Positions 53,006 through 56,586 of a stretch of 56,586 bases of DNA are shown here, one piece after another. This DNA is from an uncultured Bacteroidales bacterium. Lineage in GTDB: Bacteria; Bacteroidota; Bacteroidia; Bacteroidales; Muribaculaceae. The DNA lies in contig CAMWNG010000005.1 of assembly GCA_947175575.1 (NCBI GenBank), positions 1-56,586 on the forward strand. The letters run 5' to 3'. Both the position numbers and the translations under genes were made by a program. The notes below the pieces were generated by a model, which ran no database searches, was not told the origin of the DNA, and saw only the letters and a program-made list of their open reading frames with translations. Position 1 is the first letter of the stretch. Each line of letters opens with the position of its first letter.

Positions 53006-53560
53006 ATGCCACAAATGCCGGCCGATAATCAGGACCTTATAGAACGCCTCAGAAAACCAGAAACCGTCTCTGATGCGTTTACCGAAGTGATCAAAAGTTA
53101 CTCCGAGCCTCTTTATTGGCAGATACGTCGTATGGTGCAGACCCACGACGATGCTGACGATGTGTTGGAGAACACTTTCATGAAGGCGTGGCAGAATTTA
53201 GAGAATTTCCGTGGAGAAGCCCGTCTTTCCACCTGGCTGTACAAGATTGCGATCAATGAATCGCTGAGCCATCTGGAGCGAGAGCGCCGCCGGGCCGGAG
53301 TATCGCTTGACGATGACGCTGCATTTCAGGCCTCGCTTATCGAGAGTGACGAGTATATCGACGGTGACAAACTTGCCACTGATCTGCGAAAGGCTGTTGC
53401 GTCCTTGCCCGAGAAACAACGTCTGGTGTTCAATATGAAGTATTTCGACGAGCTTAAATTTGAAGAAATGTCAAATATTCTCGGGACGAGTGTCGGTGCG
53501 CTTAAGGCTTCATATCACCTCGCAGTCAAAAAAATCGAGAATTTCTTCAAAAAAATATAG
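53006..53560 (+). CDS. ECF-type RNA polymerase sigma factor
   Basis: 184 residues from ATG 53006 (MPQMPADNQ). Region 2 (YWQIRRMVQTHDDADDVLENTF, shortened: DADDVLENTFMKAW) and region 4 (LPEKQRLVFNMKYFDELKFEEM ... VGALKASYHLAVKKI) are clear. The start lies within about 3 nt of the expected transcript start, so the mRNA is nearly leaderless; an alternative ATG at 53015 would leave about a 10-nt leader. In an operon with an anti-sigma-like and an LTxxQ protein, 63 bp and 9 bp apart. Confidence 0.92.
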   Translation: MPQMPADNQDLIERLRKPETVSDAFTEVIKSYSEPLYWQIRRMVQTHDDADDVLENTFMKAWQNLENFRGEARLSTWLYKIAINESLSHLERERRRAGVSLDDDAAFQASLIESDEYIDGDKLATDLRKAVASLPEKQRLVFNMKYFDELKFEEMSNILGTSVGALKASYHLAVKKIENFFKKI

Positions 53561-53623
53561 TTTTTTTCATGCCCCGTTAAACCCTGGGCTTACTTTGGAG
53601 TCAAAACATACAAAGAATGCATC

Positions 53624-54058
53624 ATGAAGCAAAACTCTGACGACATATTATCCCGCGCCGACCATCGTGACGGAATGACTGTGCCCGAAGGCTACTTCGA
53701 ACAGTTCACCGCCAGGATGACGGCCCGATTGCCGGAACGCCCCGAGCTTACCGCTCCCGATAACCGGCTTCAGCCGCCCGCGTCCCTGTGGCAGCGGGTG
53801 CGTCCCTATGTCTATATGGCGGCCATGTTCGCCGGAGTCTGGTGTATGCTCCGCATGTTCACTCTTATGACAGCCGAAAACCCGCAGCCGCTGGAGTCGA
53901 ATCCTGTGATAGCGGAGGCTTTAGGTAATGATTCGTTTGTAGATGATTATGTGTTCGGCGATCTCAACCAATGGGATCTTTACGATGATCTGATGGAGTC
54001 CGGCTTCGATCCCGACTCACTCGTAATCTCTGACTCCATGGTGCCCGTGCACGATTAA
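53624..54058 (+). CDS. Small single-helix membrane protein, probable anti-sigma factor
   Basis: 144 residues: an acidic and polar cytoplasmic part (1-64; it starts with VPEGYFEQFTARM, a common opening of these Bacteroidota proteins), one membrane helix at about 65-85 (VYMAAMFAGVWCMLRMF), and a short acidic periplasmic tail. It sits directly after the sigma factor gene, which is where anti-sigma factors lie. No zinc-binding anti-sigma domain is visible, so the role is inference from position and topology. Confidence 0.7.
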   Translation: MKQNSDDILSRADHRDGMTVPEGYFEQFTARMTARLPERPELTAPDNRLQPPASLWQRVRPYVYMAAMFAGVWCMLRMFTLMTAENPQPLESNPVIAEALGNDSFVDDYVFGDLNQWDLYDDLMESGFDPDSLVISDSMVPVHD

Positions 54059-54067
54059 TTTTCTGAT

Positions 54068-54550
54068 ATGAGACACTACGGATTTCTGACTTCGATCGTT
54101 CTCCTGATGGTATGCTCCGCAGCATCGGCGCAGGCTCCGGCTCCTGTAAAGCAGCAGGACCGTGCCCGCTGGATTCAGGAAATCAGAACTTACAAGCATG
54201 ACTTCATCGCGAAAGAACTTTCACTGACCAAGGAGCAGCAACGGAAATTTTTCCCTGTCTATGATCAGATGGAGGATGAAATCGAGCGAATCAATATGGA
54301 AACCCGAGAGCTGGAAAGCAAGGCTGACCAGCCCGACGCATCCGAACTCGAACTGGAGAACGCAGCCCGTACCATTTTCGAGCAAAAACGCGCCGAAGGT
54401 CAGATTGAGATGACATATTTCGAGAAATTCAAGGAAATACTCACGCCGCAGCAACTCATTAAGATGAAAAATGCCGAACGGCGCTTTACCCAGAATCTCG
54501 TGAACTCCCACCGACGCACCAGACCCAGACATTCCAACAATACTAACTGA
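54068..54550 (+). CDS. LTxxQ (CpxP/Spy-like) periplasmic protein
   Basis: 160 residues, signal peptide 1-20 (cut after ASA). Two motifs of the LTxxQ family: LSLTKEQQRKFFPVYDQM near 56 and ILTPQQLIKMKNAERRF near 122, in an all-helical, charged body, like Spy and CpxP, periplasmic chaperones or sensors of envelope stress. It follows the sigma and anti-sigma-like genes (9-bp gap), which suggests that it helps sense or relieve the stress that activates the sigma factor. Confidence 0.82.
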   Translation: MRHYGFLTSIVLLMVCSAASAQAPAPVKQQDRARWIQEIRTYKHDFIAKELSLTKEQQRKFFPVYDQMEDEIERINMETRELESKADQPDASELELENAARTIFEQKRAEGQIEMTYFEKFKEILTPQQLIKMKNAERRFTQNLVNSHRRTRPRHSNNTN

Positions 54551-54580
54551 ATTTTCATACTGAACTAATTGTTTTCATCG

Positions 54581-54610
54581 GAGCGGATCGGACAACTGTC
54601 CGGTCCGCTC
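54581..54610 (+). terminator. Terminator of the sigma operon
   Basis: GAGCGGATCGGACA / TGTCCGGTCCGCTC stem (one mismatch), loop 2 bp. No long T-run, followed by ATTGCAAATAA. Confidence 0.7.
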
Positions 54611-54683
54611 ATTGCAAATAACAGAGTTACAGAGGTTAAGCGTTAAATATGTTTTGTAACATATAAAAAAATCATCCTTTTCT

Positions 54684-54714
54684 TTTGTCAATTGAAAAAT
54701 TAGTCCTAATTTTA
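54684..54714 (+). promoter_or_regulatory. Promoter of the small HTH protein
   Basis: TTTG (54684-54687), 19 bp, TAATTTTA (54707-54714), one mismatch. Confidence 0.6.
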
Positions 54715-54756
54715 CGGAACAAAACATAACTCATAATAATCCTCTAAACTGATAAT

Positions 54757-55014
54757 ATGTCCAAGACAATAACTTTCAACGAGCTTCGCCGTCTCAAAGA
54801 CAGCTTGCCCGACGGATCGATGCACAGAATCGCCGATAAACTCAACGTAACTGTACAGACTGTCCGCAACTACTTCGGCGGTGCCAACTATGAATACGGC
54901 AAAAATATGGGCGTTCACATCGAACCGGGTCCTGACGGCGGTATCGTAGTTCTCGACGATCCCACGATCTATGAGATGGCTCTTGATATCCTCAAGGAAC
55001 AGGAAACAGACTGA
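54757..55014 (+). CDS. Small helix-turn-helix DNA-binding protein
   Basis: 85 residues. N-terminal helix-turn-helix: LRRLKDSLPDGSMHRIADKL then VTVQTVRNYFGG near 29-43, where the second half is a recognition helix. The C-terminal half (VHIEPGPDGGIVVLDDPTIYEM) is a short beta and helical tail. A Bacteroidota family known only as DNA-binding proteins, to my memory. Target unknown. Monocistronic. Confidence 0.78.
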   Translation: MSKTITFNELRRLKDSLPDGSMHRIADKLNVTVQTVRNYFGGANYEYGKNMGVHIEPGPDGGIVVLDDPTIYEMALDILKEQETD

Positions 55015-55050
55015 ATACGGCTCCGATCGCTGTACTCATACGATCTAACT

Positions 55051-55093
55051 CACGCGGCAGCTGATATTCGTTCGGCTGTCCGCGTGTGGTTTT
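55051..55093 (+). terminator. Terminator of the small HTH gene
   Basis: CACGCGG.CAG / CTG..CCGCGTG stem followed by TGGTTTTAT. Confidence 0.8.
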
Positions 55094-55140
55094 ATATTCC
55101 GGTATCCATCGCCCTAAATCCTTTTATATAACGAATTTTT

Positions 55141-56244
55141 ATGTCCCGACTCATTACCCTCGCCATACATACTTACGACCATGCCATCGCCCTGCGCCGG
55201 CTTCTTGAAGCTGAAGGAATCGAAGTGGTGCTTCAGAATGTAAATCTGGAACATCCCGGCGTATTCTCAGGCGTGAGGGTGCGTATCGAGGAGCATAATC
55301 TTCCGCTGGCGCTGAGGGTGGTGGAGAATCCGGAAATGTTCAATGCCGCGTCGGCTCAGTCAGGCAGATTCGTGCTGGTGCCTGTGGATTTCACGCCGCA
55401 TTCGAACCTCGCGGCGCGTCTCGGGGTAAAAATCGCGCACAGACAGAAATCGGATGTGGTGTTCCTCCACGCATATATCGATCCCCGTATGGCCGGAAAC
55501 GGTCAGCTCACCGATACCCTTACCTTCGACCGCACGGATCATAGGGCCGTTGAAGTCATCAAAGCCAATGCTGCCGCAAGACTCGAAGAATTCACTGAGA
55601 CCATTAAATCGGAGATGCGTAACGGTCTGCTCCCCGCCGTAAGAATCTCGACGGAGCTCCTCGAAGGCGTGCCTGAGGATGTCATCAACCGATATACACG
55701 CAATCGGGTGCCGCATCTGGCTGTGATGGGTACGCGCAGTGCGACGCGGAAGGATCGTGAGATGATAGGCAGTGTGACTTCAGAAGTTCTTAATCAGACC
55801 CGCCTTCCGCTCCTGAGCATCCCGGAAGGAACAAAAAATCTGATGGAACGTCAACCCATCAACGTCTTGTTTTTCGGAAGTCTCGATCAGGAGGACATAC
55901 TGGCTATGGACTCGCTTAACAGATATCTTAAAGGCCGTGAGGCCAAGATTACGATAGCCACGATGCCTGCCCGCCAGCGACTCACCGACAAACTGGCAGG
56001 CAAAACTACCAAGGCGCTGACAGACTATTGTTCCGAGACATATAAGAATTTCTCGTTTGACAATATGGTGCTTCAGCCGAAAACGGCTCTGACCCAGATC
56101 AAGGATGCGCATGAAGCATCGCCTTACGATCTGTTCGTAGTGCCTACACGTCGCAAAAACGCATTCATGCGGCTGTTCAAACCGGGAATGGCACACGACA
56201 TACTCTTCAGCACGGATATTCCGATGCTGGCCATTCCGGTGTAA
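55141..56244 (+). CDS. DUF2007 and universal stress protein fusion
   Basis: 367 residues. Residues 1-65 are a DUF2007 domain (HTYDHAIALRRLLEAEGIEV ... VRVRIEEHNLPLALRVV), a small putative signal-transducing domain. Residues about 78-225 are a UspA domain (HAYIDPRMAG, VAVMGTR type motif HLAVMGTRSATRKDREM, SEVLNQTRLPLLSIPEG), and about 235-367 a second, diverged UspA-like domain (NVLFFGSLDQ ... FVVPTRRKNAFMRL). Cytoplasmic; probably a stress-response nucleotide-binding protein. Monocistronic. The repeat element copy 2 begins 12 bp after its stop codon. Confidence 0.88.
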   Translation: MSRLITLAIHTYDHAIALRRLLEAEGIEVVLQNVNLEHPGVFSGVRVRIEEHNLPLALRVVENPEMFNAASAQSGRFVLVPVDFTPHSNLAARLGVKIAHRQKSDVVFLHAYIDPRMAGNGQLTDTLTFDRTDHRAVEVIKANAAARLEEFTETIKSEMRNGLLPAVRISTELLEGVPEDVINRYTRNRVPHLAVMGTRSATRKDREMIGSVTSEVLNQTRLPLLSIPEGTKNLMERQPINVLFFGSLDQEDILAMDSLNRYLKGREAKITIATMPARQRLTDKLAGKTTKALTDYCSETYKNFSFDNMVLQPKTALTQIKDAHEASPYDLFVVPTRRKNAFMRLFKPGMAHDILFSTDIPMLAIPV

Positions 56245-56256
56245 TAAAGTACAATA

Positions 56257-56586
56257 AGACCCGGTTCCCCAATATTTGTTAATGCTGAGGACGCATATCG
56301 CCGAGAGATTTTTGTCTTGAGATGAAGGAGCGTAGCCGTAGCTACGTGACTGAAGAACAAGGCAAAAAGCGCCGGCGAGATGCGGTGGTAAGGAGGTAAT
56401 TTCAGCCCCGGCACACAATTATAAGCACCTAAATGCGATGGCGGCATGCGCAATGTTTATGTTGCGGTCTGTATAATCCAACTCCACCCCGAAATCCTTA
56501 CATATCATTATTCTTACTTATCCGTGGCATGAGTTACCATTGCCACGGCCAATCGTCATGCATCTGCATCCGCTTGTTTCGGTCAC
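56257..56586 (+). mobile_element. Non-coding element with inverted ends, copy 2, truncated by the window
   Basis: Read on the plus strand it matches the reverse complement of 15508-15988: AGACC.GGTTCCCCAATA.. end, the 95-nt hairpin, then a part shorter by some 60 bp, then the conserved segment from GCGCAATGTTTATG to TTTCGGTCAC. The far end is beyond the window. Point differences in the hairpin keep pairing (GTCTTG with CAAGGC uses a G-U pair). A further hairpin CCGTGGCA / TGCCACGG lies at about 56522-56548. No gene. Confidence 0.85.

Noticed and set aside
53006-53560. An ATG at 52988 as the sigma factor start
   Set aside because: It lies upstream of and overlaps the -7 box, so it would not be on the transcript.

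Overview
The window looks like a chromosomal segment of a gut Bacteroidales bacterium, most likely family Muribaculaceae (inference). The support is: Bacteroidota-type promoters (TTTG or TTG, 18-21 bp, TAnnTTTG) in front of many genes on both strands; Bacteroidota protein families (DUF4919, DUF5063, DUF6056, PCMD, PepSY-like lipoproteins, a two-domain KorAB, DUF4143 ATPase); secreted proteins with a short C-terminal sorting-like tail; and no rRNA or tRNA genes that I could see. Most of the window is core metabolism and housekeeping rather than an island.

Layout. 1-5216: a secreted protein and the korAB 2-oxoacid:ferredoxin oxidoreductase, with three loci of a GC-rich dispersed repeat. 5217-9875: a minus-strand operon pgi, murI, membrane protein, DUF4919, TPM/zinc-ribbon protein. 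10039-11662: a plus-strand DUF4143 ATPase gene bracketed on each side by three tandem copies of a 33-bp repeat. 11661-14145: epimerase, small membrane protein, O-methyltransferase, SpoU methylase. 14399-15409: gapA. 15508-15988: a 481-bp repeat element, inversely repeated at 56257-56586. 16001-18938: gmk, nadD, DUF5063, M18 aminopeptidase. 19117-22063: nitroreductase, DUF6056 protein, HigBA toxin-antitoxin. 22359-24133: a candidate small RNA and a CoA transferase. 24160-29907: miaB, a sodium symporter, an unclassified structured RNA (about 258 nt), a GYF/TM2 protein and a secreted repeat protein. 29991-42721: the chaperone block groEL, groES, htpG and clpC, with a large alpha-2-macroglobulin protein and a PepSY-like lipoprotein between. 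42841-49598: a cell-envelope operon ending in murF and ddl. 49775-56244: a CMD/cupin enzyme, a three-cysteine DUF5131 protein, a nucleotidyltransferase-like protein, an ECF sigma / anti-sigma-like / LTxxQ stress module, a small HTH protein and a DUF2007-UspA protein.

How the genes fit together. pgi, gapA and korAB belong to central carbon flow; murI, murF and ddl all make or attach D-amino acids of peptidoglycan; groESL, htpG and clpC are the protein-folding system, and all three of their promoter regions carry a sigma-54-like -24/-12 element instead of the usual TAnnTTTG promoter. That, the repeat-bracketed ATPase cassette, and the 481-bp element that sits exactly 12 bp past two stop codons are the observations I consider most worth following. 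All family assignments are from reading the translated sequence; no database search was run.
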